Positions 46,166 to 57,113 of a DNA stretch of 64,000 nucleotides are shown one piece after another. Position 1 is the stretch's first letter. Each line of letters begins with the position of its first letter. The notes under the pieces are model-generated. The model was not told the origin of the DNA. It did no database searches and saw only the letters and a program-made list of their open reading frames with translations. The position numbers and the translations under genes were made by a program. This DNA is from Microbacterium sp. (GTDB lineage: Bacteria > Actinomycetota > Actinomycetes > Actinomycetales > Microbacteriaceae), in the NCBI RefSeq assembly GCF_017305435.1, contig NZ_JAFKIP010000007.1, positions 264,738 to 328,737 on the forward strand, written 5' to 3'.

Positions 46166-46556
46166 CGGTGTCGGCGTGCGGGCGGTGGCCGCCGCTCTCA
46201 CCCTCGAGGGCATCGAGCCTGCGCTCCAGCTGCTCGTGCTTCGCCCGCAGGATCGCGTGTTCTTCGGCGGAGCGCCGGATCTCGTCCTCCGCCTGGGAGA
46301 GCTCCCACGAGAGGTGGAGCGCGACGCCGAGCAGCAGGACGATCGCCAGCGCAAACAGCAGGTTCGCGGGCACCTGCACGCCGAACAGGTCGGTGATGCC
46401 CAGCAGCAACTGGGGGAACAGTCCCAGGACCAGCACGGCCAGGCCGATGACCAGCCACAACACCGCGTATTTCTCGCGCAGACGCCGCGTCAGCAGCATC
46501 CACATGACGACGACGAGAATCAGGATCGCGAGAAGGATGCCGAAGAAGACGATCAT
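46158..46556 (-). CDS. DUF2304 small membrane protein
   Basis: This encodes 132 residues with three hydrophobic helices (about 3-22, 30-47 and 66-84, LLFALAIVLLLGVALHLSW). A charged cytoplasmic coiled-coil tail follows (QAEDEIRRSAEEHAILRAKHEQLERRLDALEGE). The DUF2304 family typically sits directly downstream of a polyprenyl-phosphate glycosyltransferase gene, as here with a 4-bp overlap. It may anchor or regulate that enzyme; this is an inference from recurrent pairing. No catalytic motif. Confidence 0.82.
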   Translation of the reverse strand: MIVFFGILLAILILVVVMWMLLTRRLREKYAVLWLVIGLAVLVLGLFPQLLLGITDLFGVQVPANLLFALAIVLLLGVALHLSWELSQAEDEIRRSAEEHAILRAKHEQLERRLDALEGESGGHRPHADTDG

Positions 46557-47299
46557 GCTCGCGTCTCCTGCAGTTCCTCCGGCGCCGTACTTCGCGTCCG
46601 GCGCATGAGCGCGAGTCCCAAGGCGAATACCGAGCGCAGCAGGTACTTCGCCGACCCGATCGGGCCCTGGCTCGGGGTGCCGTGCCTGCGGGGCCGCATC
46701 GCGACCGGCACCTGGGTGACGGTGAGACCGGCGTGGCAGGCGGCGACCAGAGAATCAAGGGTGTCACCCAAGTACTCCGCGGGATAGTAGCGCACGTACT
46801 GGTCGATCGCGCGCGCGCCGGCAGCGCGGAAGCCGCTCGTGACATCGGTCAACCGCGTCTTGGCGACGCGCGAGAGGACGGACGCGAGGAAGCTCATCGC
46901 CCACTTCCGCGGACCACGCACTTCGTAGTCGCCGACATCGCTGAAGCGTGCACCGATGGAGATATCCGCCGTTTCCAGGCCCGCCAGGACTCGTTCGATG
47001 TCCGCGGGGTTGTGCTGGCCGTCGGCATCCACTTGGATCGCTCGCAGGTACCCCTCGCGCTGTGCGTAGGTGTAGCCCGTGCGCATCGCGCCGCCCACCC
47101 CGAGGTTGAACGGCAGACTGAGCACAGTCGCGCCCGCATCGGCGGCTACCTTCGCGGTCGCGTCGGTCGACCCGTCATCGACGACGGCGACATGGTAACG
47201 CGGGTCCGCATCGAGGATCTCATGAACGGTGGTGCCGACGTTGCGTTCCTCGTTCCAGGCGGGAACGATCACGAGAACGGCGTCGCGGGGTGCGGGCAT
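46553..47299 (-). CDS. Polyprenyl-phosphate mannosyltransferase-like GT2 (DPM1 type)
   Basis: This 248-residue cytoplasmic transferase starts AVLVIVPAWNEERNVGTTVHEI. VAVVDDGSTDATAKVA, SLPFNLGVGGAMRTGY and AIQVDADGQHNPADI (DxD site) follow, then DVTSGFRAAGARAI. This is the dolichol-phosphate mannosyltransferase subgroup, which charges polyprenyl phosphate with a sugar to serve extracytoplasmic GT-C enzymes. It lacks the C-terminal membrane helices of GtrB, and DUF2304 next door may supply the membrane anchor. A GT-C partner could be the large membrane protein encoded directly upstream. Confidence 0.85.
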   Translation of the reverse strand: MPAPRDAVLVIVPAWNEERNVGTTVHEILDADPRYHVAVVDDGSTDATAKVAADAGATVLSLPFNLGVGGAMRTGYTYAQREGYLRAIQVDADGQHNPADIERVLAGLETADISIGARFSDVGDYEVRGPRKWAMSFLASVLSRVAKTRLTDVTSGFRAAGARAIDQYVRYYPAEYLGDTLDSLVAACHAGLTVTQVPVAMRPRRHGTPSQGPIGSAKYLLRSVFALGLALMRRTRSTAPEELQETRA

Positions 47300-47330
47300 G
47301 ATGAGACGAGTCTACCGACGGAGTGCGAGA

Positions 47331-49271
47331 TCACCCGCAGGCGACGATGCGGTACAACTTGGCATCCCCCTCCCTGTCGACGAGCTCCACCGCGCTGGAC
47401 GTCGCGAGATCGTCGAGGCCGGGGAAGGGGTGCGCCCCGGGATGAACTTCTGCACGCCCGAAGTCGAGGACGTAGCCGACGCCGAGATCGGTGAGCGCGG
47501 CGCAGACGGCATCACCGCGCTGAGCCACGTCGAGCTCGTCGTTGACGGTCGCCATCTCGTCGGAGATGTACATGAGCGTGTGGGGCATGAGGACAGGCCG
47601 ATCGGAAATCGCGAACGCGAGCGACGCCCCCGTCCATGGGCTTCCGGCGACCGTGACTCCCTCAGGTACCTCGTCGGGAAGCCGCTGGAGCAATGCATAT
47701 TCATCCGAGTTGAGCAGCGGCGAAGCCGCATCGAGACGATAGCCACCCGACGCCCAGTCGACCGCTCGTTGCATCGTTCCGTCAGCTTGCAGCCCGATGA
47801 GCAAGACGGCGGCCGCAGCCACTCCTATGGTCGATCGAGCGACGGAACGTCGCGGCGCGACCGCGAGGGCAGGCCGGCGCGACATGATCGCGAGCCACGT
47901 GCGGCCTGCTCCATACGCGGCGAGTGGCACCAACGCGACTCCGAAGATCGCCGCCAGTCGTGGAAGGTTGTTGTACCAGCTCCCGGTGAGCGCATCCCGG
48001 AGAGCCGGCAACGGAAGCGCTGCGACCGCGATGAACAGTCCGGCCGCGACAAGGTACATCGACAATGCGAGTACGGCGCGGGGCGTGTGGTCGACGAGTG
48101 ACCAGACGATGCCGGCCACCGCGGCCGCTGCGACGACGAACGCGGGTACGAGATACCACATCGAGACGCCGAGCACTTGGGATAGGGCGCCCAGCATCGA
48201 CGTCTGAAGTGGCCAGCCACGAGCCTCGGCCGGCGGGCGCAGAACTCGGACGAGCACGGCCCCGATCGCGAGGTAGCCGGCTCCGCCGAGAACTATAGAG
48301 AGGCGACGTCTCATCGTCACCGAACCGCGGAGAGCACGCCAGATCGTGAAGGCGACCATGGGAAGTGTGAGCGCAAGCCAGGCAACGAATCCACCGGGAT
48401 GCGCGAGCGCAAGGCCGGGTATGACGCCCACCAGAATGAGCGTCCACCACCATGTCCCTCGCGGCGCCACCTGCGGAACGATCCGCAGCACGCGAAGCGT
48501 GGCGGCAAGAGCGATGGGAAGGATGGCGAGACTGAGCTGAAGCGGGTACAGCACGCCGTAGTCCATCAGCAGTATCGGAAACACCGGCACAGAAGCGGAG
48601 AGCAGCGCGGCTGCCACCGTGTATGGCGCATAGCTGCCGAACAGCGTCCTGACGAGCAGGACGGCGGCCAGCGGCCACACAGCGGCCGAAACTGTAAAGA
48701 CGAGTGCGTTGACGGCTATCGGGATGGAGACGCCCGTCAGCTGAACGATCAGCGCGACGATCCCGTGCCATGCCGCCGGGTAGAACGGAAGACTCCCGTC
48801 GGGGCTGGTCATCGTACCGAGGTGCAAAGAGGACGCGTCCCCCTCGGTAAGGATGAATCGCACCGCGTTCAAATGGAAAATGTTGTCGAACGTCTGCGAG
48901 ATGTTTTCGGGCGCTTGCATCACGGCCGAGACTCGCCACGCAACGACGAGCGCAGCCACGGCAAGTGACGCAGGAAGCCAAGGAGATCCGCGGCGACGCG
49001 CGACTCCCGGATTTCCCGGCATCCCTCGACGCAGCAGGAAGATGGCAAGTCCGACGGTTCCCGTCATCGCGATGACGGGAATCACACTCCACGGGATGTG
49101 TAGCCAAGAGCCAACGACCGCTGTGCCCGCCGCCAGTGTGACTGCGAACGCCGGTGCAGCAGCGACGGCCCAATAGCCGCGCAGGCCAACCGCCCACGAG
49201 AGGAACCCGCCCAGGCCCCACAGCAAAGCGATCGCGGTGAGGACTGGCGGGAGAAGGGGGACGAAGGTCAC
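47331..49271 (-). CDS. DUF6541-type multi-spanning membrane protein, possible GT-C enzyme
   Basis: The 646-residue protein has about 14 membrane helices. Extracytoplasmic loops include the conserved DNIFHLNAVRFILTEGDASSLHLGTM and PFYPAAWHGIVAL, and a soluble C-terminal domain ends RIVACG. The acidic residue in the first large loop and the overall size recall GT-C glycosyltransferases that use polyprenyl-linked donors, and the PFYPxxWH block is typical of the DUF6541 group. It is followed by the DPM1-like transferase, its likely donor supplier. The GTG start at 49271 has no visible ribosome binding site, so the true start may differ. Divergent from rmlA. Confidence 0.72.
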   Translation of the reverse strand: MTFVPLLPPVLTAIALLWGLGGFLSWAVGLRGYWAVAAAPAFAVTLAAGTAVVGSWLHIPWSVIPVIAMTGTVGLAIFLLRRGMPGNPGVARRRGSPWLPASLAVAALVVAWRVSAVMQAPENISQTFDNIFHLNAVRFILTEGDASSLHLGTMTSPDGSLPFYPAAWHGIVALIVQLTGVSIPIAVNALVFTVSAAVWPLAAVLLVRTLFGSYAPYTVAAALLSASVPVFPILLMDYGVLYPLQLSLAILPIALAATLRVLRIVPQVAPRGTWWWTLILVGVIPGLALAHPGGFVAWLALTLPMVAFTIWRALRGSVTMRRRLSIVLGGAGYLAIGAVLVRVLRPPAEARGWPLQTSMLGALSQVLGVSMWYLVPAFVVAAAAVAGIVWSLVDHTPRAVLALSMYLVAAGLFIAVAALPLPALRDALTGSWYNNLPRLAAIFGVALVPLAAYGAGRTWLAIMSRRPALAVAPRRSVARSTIGVAAAAVLLIGLQADGTMQRAVDWASGGYRLDAASPLLNSDEYALLQRLPDEVPEGVTVAGSPWTGASLAFAISDRPVLMPHTLMYISDEMATVNDELDVAQRGDAVCAALTDLGVGYVLDFGRAEVHPGAHPFPGLDDLATSSAVELVDREGDAKLYRIVACG

Positions 49272-49373
49272 GTCACAGGCCTTTCCGCCGATGCTGCTTA
49301 CCGCGACACCTTACCGAGTAGAGCCTGAGAATCGGCGGCGCATTGCCCGGCGCGCCTATGACACGATTGGGGG

Positions 49374-51241
<1,868 letters not shown>

Positions 51242-51292
51242 GCCAGCCACCCCGTCAGCGTTGGCGCGATCAGTCGACGATTGCCCGCGCGG

Positions 51293-52522
51293 TCAGAACT
51301 GGTCAAACACGACGTCGACATCCACGCGTAGATGGCCGATGGCATGAGGATCGGCTTCCATGTTGAAGGACGCTGCCTGCATGATGGCGTGAAGAACCTG
51401 CCCTGAGCTGTCGATCAGAGTGGTGTTGACGAAGAACTTCCCACCCCCTAGTGCGGGGTTCTTCAAGCTGAATACAACATCACGCTGACCTTCGACGACG
51501 GGAACTGAGTCATCGAGCCAGTCAGTGCCCGTGACGAAGACCTTCTGCCCCATGGTGTCGTCGATCTGGATCCGACACACAGCGCCTTCAAGGTGTTCCG
51601 CAGTGATCGAGAGTCGGACCTCGACATCCTCGCCCGCGTGCACGGTATCGCTGACATCACGACCCGCCGGGCGGACCGCGACTTCGGTGATCGCGCCCAG
51701 CTGCCGTTGCTCGGGAGTCGAGGCCGGGGCGCCCTCAGCGACCCTGCGCTGCTCGAGCAGATCTCGAAAGCGTCCCACGGCGAGCGACGGGGCTCCGTCG
51801 AACACCACCTCTCCATCGTTGAGCAGGACGCACCGCCCACATAGATCGACCACCTGATCGAGAGAGTGACTCACCAGGATAATGGTGCGGCCCTGATGTT
51901 GGAACTCACGGATACGGTCCATGCACTTGCGTTGGAAGGCCTCGTCACCGACGGCCAGCACCTCATCGACGAGCAAGATGTCCGGATCGGTATGGACCGC
52001 CACAGCGAAGGCGAGGCGCACGTACATACCGGAGGAATAGAACTTGACCTGAGTATCGATGAAGTCCCCGATCGCAGCGAAGGCGACGATGTCATCGAAC
52101 TGGAGTTCCGTCTCCTGTCTGCTGAGACCGAGCACCGCCGCGTTGAGGAAGATGTTCTCGCGGCCCGTCAGATCTGGGTGGAATCCGGCGCCCAACTCGA
52201 GTAGCGCAGCAAGCCGACCCCTCCGGCGAACACTGCCGGCGGTGGGTTCGATGATTCCGCCGATTGCTTTGAGCAGAGTGCTCTTGCCTGAGCCGTTGTG
52301 GCCGATGAGTCCGATCGTCTCACCCGCGTAGATGTCAAGAGTCACGCCGCGGAGAGCCCAGAAGTCCTTGCGATGCCGACGGCCTGCTCGACCGAGAGTC
52401 ACGATCCGCTCTTTGAAGGAGGAGTCCTTCCGGATTGTGAAGCGCTTGGAGACGTTCTCGACACGCGCGACTTCGGGGCGCGCGTCATCCGGGCGCGTCG
52501 AGAGCGACGGTAGTTGCGACAT
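51293..52522 (-). CDS. Polysaccharide ABC transporter ATPase with C-terminal glycan-recognition domain (Wzt long form)
   Basis: This encodes 409 residues. The N-terminal ATPase (about 20-265) has [13 protein letters not shown] (Walker A), FYSSGMYVRLAFAV (signature), LLVDEVLAVGDEAFQRKC (Walker B) and LVSHSLDQV. The remaining 145 residues form a beta-rich domain (ITEVAVRPAGRDVSDTVHAGEDVEVRLSI) like the Wzt C-terminal domain that recognises the non-reducing end of an O-antigen before export. It pairs with the permease gene 3 bp upstream. It differs from the short Wzt at 35772, so the two transporters likely carry different polymers; here a rhamnose- or talose-containing one is suggested by the neighbours. 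Confidence 0.9.
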   Translation of the reverse strand: MSQLPSLSTRPDDARPEVARVENVSKRFTIRKDSSFKERIVTLGRAGRRHRKDFWALRGVTLDIYAGETIGLIGHNGSGKSTLLKAIGGIIEPTAGSVRRRGRLAALLELGAGFHPDLTGRENIFLNAAVLGLSRQETELQFDDIVAFAAIGDFIDTQVKFYSSGMYVRLAFAVAVHTDPDILLVDEVLAVGDEAFQRKCMDRIREFQHQGRTIILVSHSLDQVVDLCGRCVLLNDGEVVFDGAPSLAVGRFRDLLEQRRVAEGAPASTPEQRQLGAITEVAVRPAGRDVSDTVHAGEDVEVRLSITAEHLEGAVCRIQIDDTMGQKVFVTGTDWLDDSVPVVEGQRDVVFSLKNPALGGGKFFVNTTLIDSSGQVLHAIMQAASFNMEADPHAIGHLRVDVDVVFDQF

Positions 52523-52525
52523 AGC

Positions 52526-53446
52526 TCAGAGCTCCTGGGCGAAGTTTCCCTGCAGTCGGACGAACACCCGATGGCAGAAGAGCAAGAATACGATGCCGAT
52601 GACTAGCGCGACAAGTGTGCGCGTCATCAGACCTCCCGGCCACTCCACAGAGTCGCCGGAGACCCAGAAAGCGCGCTGGAAGCCCAGCACGGCGAGGGTG
52701 AGCGGATTGTTCGTATAAACCTCGAGCAGGGCAGGGGACGGGACGAGCGTTTTCACCATCTCCCACGAATAGACCACAGGGCTGGCCCAGAACAGGAGCA
52801 TGGTAACGACCTCAACTAGGTACTGGGTGTCGCGTAGGTAGACATTGACCGCACTACACAGCAACGCGAGTGCCGTCCCGTAAACGACGAGTAGAAGCAA
52901 AGCGGGTGGAAAATACACCAGCTGCCAGTGCACCGGCGGCTTGGCGACGACAATAGTGGCGATCAGCAGCACGAGGATTTGGATGCCGAAATTGAAAAGT
53001 GCCGACCCGACGCTCGATAGCGGAAACACTTCGCGCGGAAGATAAACCTTCTTGACGAGTCCGGCATTAGTGAGGACGGAACTCGTCCCCCCCACGACGA
53101 TCTCTGTGAAGAGTCCCAACGCGGACAGACCCGCGAAGACGTACACCGCAAAGTCTGGGATGTTCTTCGCCGCACCGAGGAACTGGCCCATGACGACGAA
53201 GTAGATCGCCAACTGAATCAGCGGTCTGATGAGGGACCAGAAGAAACCGAGTGCGGAGTCCTTATAGCGGGCCTTGAGGTCGCGACGAACTAAAAGTCCG
53301 AGCATCTCACGGTGCGAAAAGATGCTCCGTATCGCCTTCCAGCCTGCCCCGGCGCCTCCAGCGGAGCCGACGCGATCGAGCGGCAGTTCGCCCAGCCGCC
53401 TCAGCCTCGAGGCGGCCTCATCGTTATCGCTCAGCATTTCATCCAT
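52526..53446 (-). CDS. Polysaccharide ABC transporter permease (Wzm/TagG-like)
   Basis: This 306-residue ABC2-type permease has a cytoplasmic N-terminal region (about 1-60) and six membrane helices. The family start HREMLGLLVRRDLKARYKDSALGFFWSLIRPLIQLAIYF is clear, as is VYLPREVFPLSSVGSALFNFGIQ in the middle. It forms the membrane channel for the ATPase encoded 3 bp downstream. Codon use is visibly less GC-biased than in the first half of the window, in line with the other genes of this block. Confidence 0.9.
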   Translation of the reverse strand: MDEMLSDNDEAASRLRRLGELPLDRVGSAGGAGAGWKAIRSIFSHREMLGLLVRRDLKARYKDSALGFFWSLIRPLIQLAIYFVVMGQFLGAAKNIPDFAVYVFAGLSALGLFTEIVVGGTSSVLTNAGLVKKVYLPREVFPLSSVGSALFNFGIQILVLLIATIVVAKPPVHWQLVYFPPALLLLVVYGTALALLCSAVNVYLRDTQYLVEVVTMLLFWASPVVYSWEMVKTLVPSPALLEVYTNNPLTLAVLGFQRAFWVSGDSVEWPGGLMTRTLVALVIGIVFLLFCHRVFVRLQGNFAQEL

Positions 53447-53482
53447 CCTACCGGCCGAGCGAGTCCGTACATGCGGGAGCGC

Positions 53483-54043
53483 TCACAGCGGCATCACGTC
53501 GCCCAGGCGCGGATGCTGCCGGTCCTTTTCGGATAGCTCGGCGCGGTCGAGAGGGATCGGCCACGGGATGGCCGCAGTCTCGTCCGCGAGATTCAGGAAG
53601 GAGTACTCGCCCAGTCGGTCGGCGCTCCAGTGCGCGTTGACGAGATAGGTATATGCCGTGTTCGGCTCGAGAGTCTGATACGAGTTGCCAACTCCGCGAG
53701 GGACAAAGATCGCGGTCGAAGGGTCGAGTTCGGCAGTGAACACTCGGCCGAAACTGTCACCCGCGCGGAGATCGACCCATGCGCCGAAGACCGAGCCCAC
53801 GGCTATCGAAACGAACTTGTCCCACGGCTCGGCGTGGATGCCTCGGGTTGTCCCCACCGCGTCGTTGAAGGAGATGTTGTTTTGTACCGGGCCGAAGTCG
53901 GGCAGACCCAGCCCAATCATCTTCTCGCGCTGCCAGTTCTCCTTGAACCACCCGCGGTTGTCGCCGTGCACAGGCAAGTCGATCAAGAGAACGCCGGGGA
54001 TCGACGTCTCGTGGATGGCCAGGTCCTTGGAATACTGAATCAC
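53483..54043 (-). CDS. rmlC: dTDP-4-dehydrorhamnose 3,5-epimerase family protein
   Basis: The 186-residue cupin converts dTDP-4-keto-6-deoxyglucose to dTDP-4-keto-rhamnose. It has DNRGWFKENWQREKM, QNNISFN, TTRGIHAEPWDKFVSI with the catalytic His and Lys, WVDLR with the partner Asp, and VPRGVGNSYQTL. The last replaces the usual GFAHGF, a change common in the actinobacterial subgroup that is sometimes fused to an RmlD domain. The GTG at 54043 is chosen because AGGAG lies 8 nt upstream and the conserved N-terminus starts there. It overlaps the next gene upstream by 4 bp (GTGA). Confidence 0.9.
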   Translation of the reverse strand: MIQYSKDLAIHETSIPGVLLIDLPVHGDNRGWFKENWQREKMIGLGLPDFGPVQNNISFNDAVGTTRGIHAEPWDKFVSIAVGSVFGAWVDLRAGDSFGRVFTAELDPSTAIFVPRGVGNSYQTLEPNTAYTYLVNAHWSADRLGEYSFLNLADETAAIPWPIPLDRAELSEKDRQHPRLGDVMPL

Positions 54044-54906
54044 GCGTTTGTCTCCTTCGCGTAGGGCGAGGATGCCATGAGCGCGTTGATCATGCTGGCG
54101 TCTCCCCACGTTCCGGGGGAATCATAGGGTCTGTCGGGAAAAGCTCCATACTCAAGCGTGACATCGAGGTGGTTGTCCGCGATGAATTGTTCGACCCGGT
54201 TCGCCAGCGATTCCGGTTGACCGCTGCAGACGTTGACCACGCCGACTGCACCGGGAGTCAGCGCGGCTACAGCGATCTGTCTACCCAGTTCTTCTACGTC
54301 GATGAAGTCATAGAGGGTCTTTCCCGTGGTGAACGGGAACTTTCGCTCCCCGCGATCGGCTGCTTCGAGGAGCTTCGTGAAGATCGATCGACTCCGCCGA
54401 TCGTCGCCAACTATGTAATACGCGCGCAACCAGACATATTCGGACCTCTCGCCGATGGCGATGGTCGTCGAACGCCTCAGCGCATCTTTTGCAATGCCGT
54501 AGAGCGTGAGCGGGTTGGTTGGGGTGTCTGCGGCTATTGCGCCTTCCCAGTATCCAACCTCGTGCATTGTGCCAAGCGCCGCGATGCGGGGAACACCCGC
54601 ATCAGCCATGCCGGTCAGAAACTCGAAGTGCCGAGAAAGGTTGAGCATGTGCGACGTCGCGTTGTGGACGAAGCCGTCTTGCCACGCGAGGTGGATGAGG
54701 GCGGCCACATCCTGTGCGTTGGTGTAGCGTCTCAGGTCGAAACTGGGGTCGAGCACGTCGCCCTCCACGGTAACCCCACTCTCGCTGAAGTGGATACCGC
54801 CTCGGCGGGCGATGGCAAGCGCATCGAAGCCGAGAGCTTCCACGGCGCGGACCACATGACGCCCGACGTAGCCGGCGGCACCGGTGACGATGACTGTATT
54901 TCGCAT
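54040..54906 (-). CDS. NAD(P)-dependent sugar reductase/epimerase of the extended SDR family
   Basis: This encodes 288 residues with TVIVTGAAGYVGRHVV (nucleotide binding), IHLAWQDGFVHN, a Tyr/Lys pair in TLYGIAKDALR and KTLYDFIDVEELGRQI. It is coupled to rmlC, so it probably acts on dTDP-4-keto-6-deoxy-L-sugars. It could be the reductase that yields dTDP-L-rhamnose (RmlD role) or dTDP-6-deoxy-L-talose (Tll role). It does not carry the usual RmlD N-terminus (TGxxGQLG), and the YGIAK arrangement is closer to the Tll/epimerase branch. No other RmlD candidate is in the window, though one may exist elsewhere. Confidence 0.75.
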   Translation of the reverse strand: MRNTVIVTGAAGYVGRHVVRAVEALGFDALAIARRGGIHFSESGVTVEGDVLDPSFDLRRYTNAQDVAALIHLAWQDGFVHNATSHMLNLSRHFEFLTGMADAGVPRIAALGTMHEVGYWEGAIAADTPTNPLTLYGIAKDALRRSTTIAIGERSEYVWLRAYYIVGDDRRSRSIFTKLLEAADRGERKFPFTTGKTLYDFIDVEELGRQIAVAALTPGAVGVVNVCSGQPESLANRVEQFIADNHLDVTLEYGAFPDRPYDSPGTWGDASMINALMASSPYAKETNA

Positions 54907-54928
54907 CCAGTTCCTTCGTGTTGTCAGT

Positions 54929-57112
54929 TCACGCGCCGCGCCGCGCCTCGATATCTTCGAGAATCTCCGAACCGATGTAGGGCATCAAGCTTCGGGCCCA
55001 GGTGTCGCTGATGTGATTATCGTCTGTATAAACCACCACGCCACCGATGACCGCAAAGCAGGTGTCGGCGTCGCAATAGGCATCAACCGTGGACACATAG
55101 CCCACATCTATACCCGAGTAAGCAATACCATCGCGCATGAGGCTCGGGTCGTAGCTCTCGCTCCGGCGAGTGGAGCACGGCGCGGCAGAGGCCGTCTCCC
55201 CTGCGAGGCATTCCGGAACGGGCACTCCTCCGGTGTTGGGGGGATCTTCTACGTAGACGAGAGGCTTGCCGGCCGAGCCAAGCTGCTCCAGGGACGTTGC
55301 TATCGACTGCGGCGTGAGCCGAGCAGGCATCCCGACGGCCGGCGAACCCTTTGAGCGTTCCCAGTTGGTGAAAACCACCGCGGTAATGTCGCTTCGGCTG
55401 GCGATCTCTGCACGTGCGCGCTGCGCCCACTTCACACAATCGTCCCACGACTTCCCGTCGTCTGTCGGGACGCTAAGGGCAGGAACAGGTTGCTCAAGCC
55501 CGCTGCAACCGAATCGTGTGTAAGTGATGACCTTCCATCCGAGTTGCCGGAAATAGGTGTCCATCGCACCCGTCAGCGCGCCAGCGTGCGAGTCTCCCAG
55601 GAGCGCGATCGTGCCGCTTGTTCCGGTTGGATCACCACGCTCGCACTGGAGCCAATCCTGGTCATACCACGTGAGGCACCAGTTGGCGCGGTCGAGGTCT
55701 GTCGCAGCTGCCGCCAGGTCGACCGAATCGGTCAAGGCGAACCGATCCGCGCACTCGGCACCACTGAGCATCGCCGCAGCGCCGACACAGGCGAGCGGAT
55801 CTCCAGGAGTCGGGGCCGCGCCGTTTCCCGTGTGGATGAGTTCGTCTTTGACACTGGCCGCCGCTGACGCGCGCGACTCCTGCCACTGCAAAGTGAGGAT
55901 GGCCGCCGTGCAGAAAATAGCAGCGCTCACGGCCGCGAACGCGAATGCAACGCGGCGGCGAGCCCATAGGGCGTGCCACAGCTGCGGAAGCACATGCATG
56001 AGGCGATGGACGACCGTAGCGGCGACTATCGCGACTGCGATGAGGATCGCGCCCTGCCACCAGTTCGGTCGGTGCCCGACGACGACAAGCGCGGTCACCA
56101 ATAGCGGCCAATGGACGAGGTACAGCTCGTACGAGATGTCACCTACATATTGCACAGGCCGCCACGCGACCAGCGGCCGCAGCCAGGAAACCTCTGGCAT
56201 GCCTACGACGATCACAATCAGCGCGCCAACGGTGGGAAACAGCGCGACCCACCCAGGGAACTCCACATCGGGGCCGATGAGGAGGGCCGAAGCTCCAATG
56301 AGTGAGAATCCCGCCACGAGGCCGATGCCGCCACGCGCCAGGACGCTGGTCCCGCGGAGTCGGTCTATCGAGTCGGGCCACCTCGAGAGAACGACCGCGA
56401 ATATAGCTCCGAGACCCAGTTCCCAAACGCGGGTGCCCGTGTCGAAGTAAGCGAATGCCGGCCGATAGTGGCTAAGGACGACCGAGTACGCAAAGGACGC
56501 CGCCACAATGAGCGTCGTCACGATCATTACGTAAGTCTCAGGTGCGCGCCTTCGACGCTTCTGCAGCGCGAGCCTTGTCGAGAGGAAAAGCGTAGCCAGC
56601 AGAATGAGCGGCCAGAAGAAGTAAAACTGCTCTTCAACCGAGAGGGACCAGAAATGCTGGACCAGCGTGGCCGAATCGCCGGCGTGCAGGTAATCGACCG
56701 CGTTGGTAGCGAGGAGCCAATTCAAGCCGTAGAAACTTGCGAACGCGATCTGCTCAATCCCGGGCCACCGAAATACCGGTGGATACACCGTCCACAAGAG
56801 GACAGCACAGATCCCGAGCACAAGGATGGACGCGGGGAGTAACCGCCGGATTCGTCGCGCCCAGAACGATGTGACCCGAATCGTCCCCGTCTGCGCGACC
56901 TCCCTCAACAAGTGCGAGGTAATCAGGAAGCCCGAGATGACGAAGAAAACGTCTACGCCGATGAACCCGCTCGGAATCCGAGATGGCCATACGTGGTACA
57001 CGACAACCAAGAGCACGGCGACTGCGCGCAGAGCCTGTACTTCGAGAAGAATTCCGCCGCCTCGTTGGCGTACCGATACTTCCGCAGGAAGTGCTGGAGC
57101 CGTCACTGCCAA
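54929..57112 (-). CDS. OatA-like O-acyltransferase: acyltransferase-3 membrane domain plus SGNH domain
   Basis: The 727-residue protein has two parts. Residues about 20-400 form the acyltransferase-3 domain with 10-11 helices (EVQALRAVAVLLVVVYHVWPSRIPSGFIGVDVFFVISGFLIT; WSLSVEEQFYFFWPL). The C-terminal 300 residues form an extracytoplasmic SGNH hydrolase-like domain, with LLGDSHAGALTGAM (Ser), a mid-domain Asn, and DDNHISDTWARSL (Asp and His). Such two-part proteins pass acetyl groups across the membrane and transfer them to glycans, as OatA does to peptidoglycan and OafB-type enzymes do to O-antigen. Given the neighbours, a surface polysaccharide is the likelier acceptor. It lies 22 bp downstream of the SDR gene. 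Confidence 0.9.
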   Translation of the reverse strand: MAVTAPALPAEVSVRQRGGGILLEVQALRAVAVLLVVVYHVWPSRIPSGFIGVDVFFVISGFLITSHLLREVAQTGTIRVTSFWARRIRRLLPASILVLGICAVLLWTVYPPVFRWPGIEQIAFASFYGLNWLLATNAVDYLHAGDSATLVQHFWSLSVEEQFYFFWPLILLATLFLSTRLALQKRRRRAPETYVMIVTTLIVAASFAYSVVLSHYRPAFAYFDTGTRVWELGLGAIFAVVLSRWPDSIDRLRGTSVLARGGIGLVAGFSLIGASALLIGPDVEFPGWVALFPTVGALIVIVVGMPEVSWLRPLVAWRPVQYVGDISYELYLVHWPLLVTALVVVGHRPNWWQGAILIAVAIVAATVVHRLMHVLPQLWHALWARRRVAFAFAAVSAAIFCTAAILTLQWQESRASAAASVKDELIHTGNGAAPTPGDPLACVGAAAMLSGAECADRFALTDSVDLAAAATDLDRANWCLTWYDQDWLQCERGDPTGTSGTIALLGDSHAGALTGAMDTYFRQLGWKVITYTRFGCSGLEQPVPALSVPTDDGKSWDDCVKWAQRARAEIASRSDITAVVFTNWERSKGSPAVGMPARLTPQSIATSLEQLGSAGKPLVYVEDPPNTGGVPVPECLAGETASAAPCSTRRSESYDPSLMRDGIAYSGIDVGYVSTVDAYCDADTCFAVIGGVVVYTDDNHISDTWARSLMPYIGSEILEDIEARRGA

Positions 57113-57113
57113 C

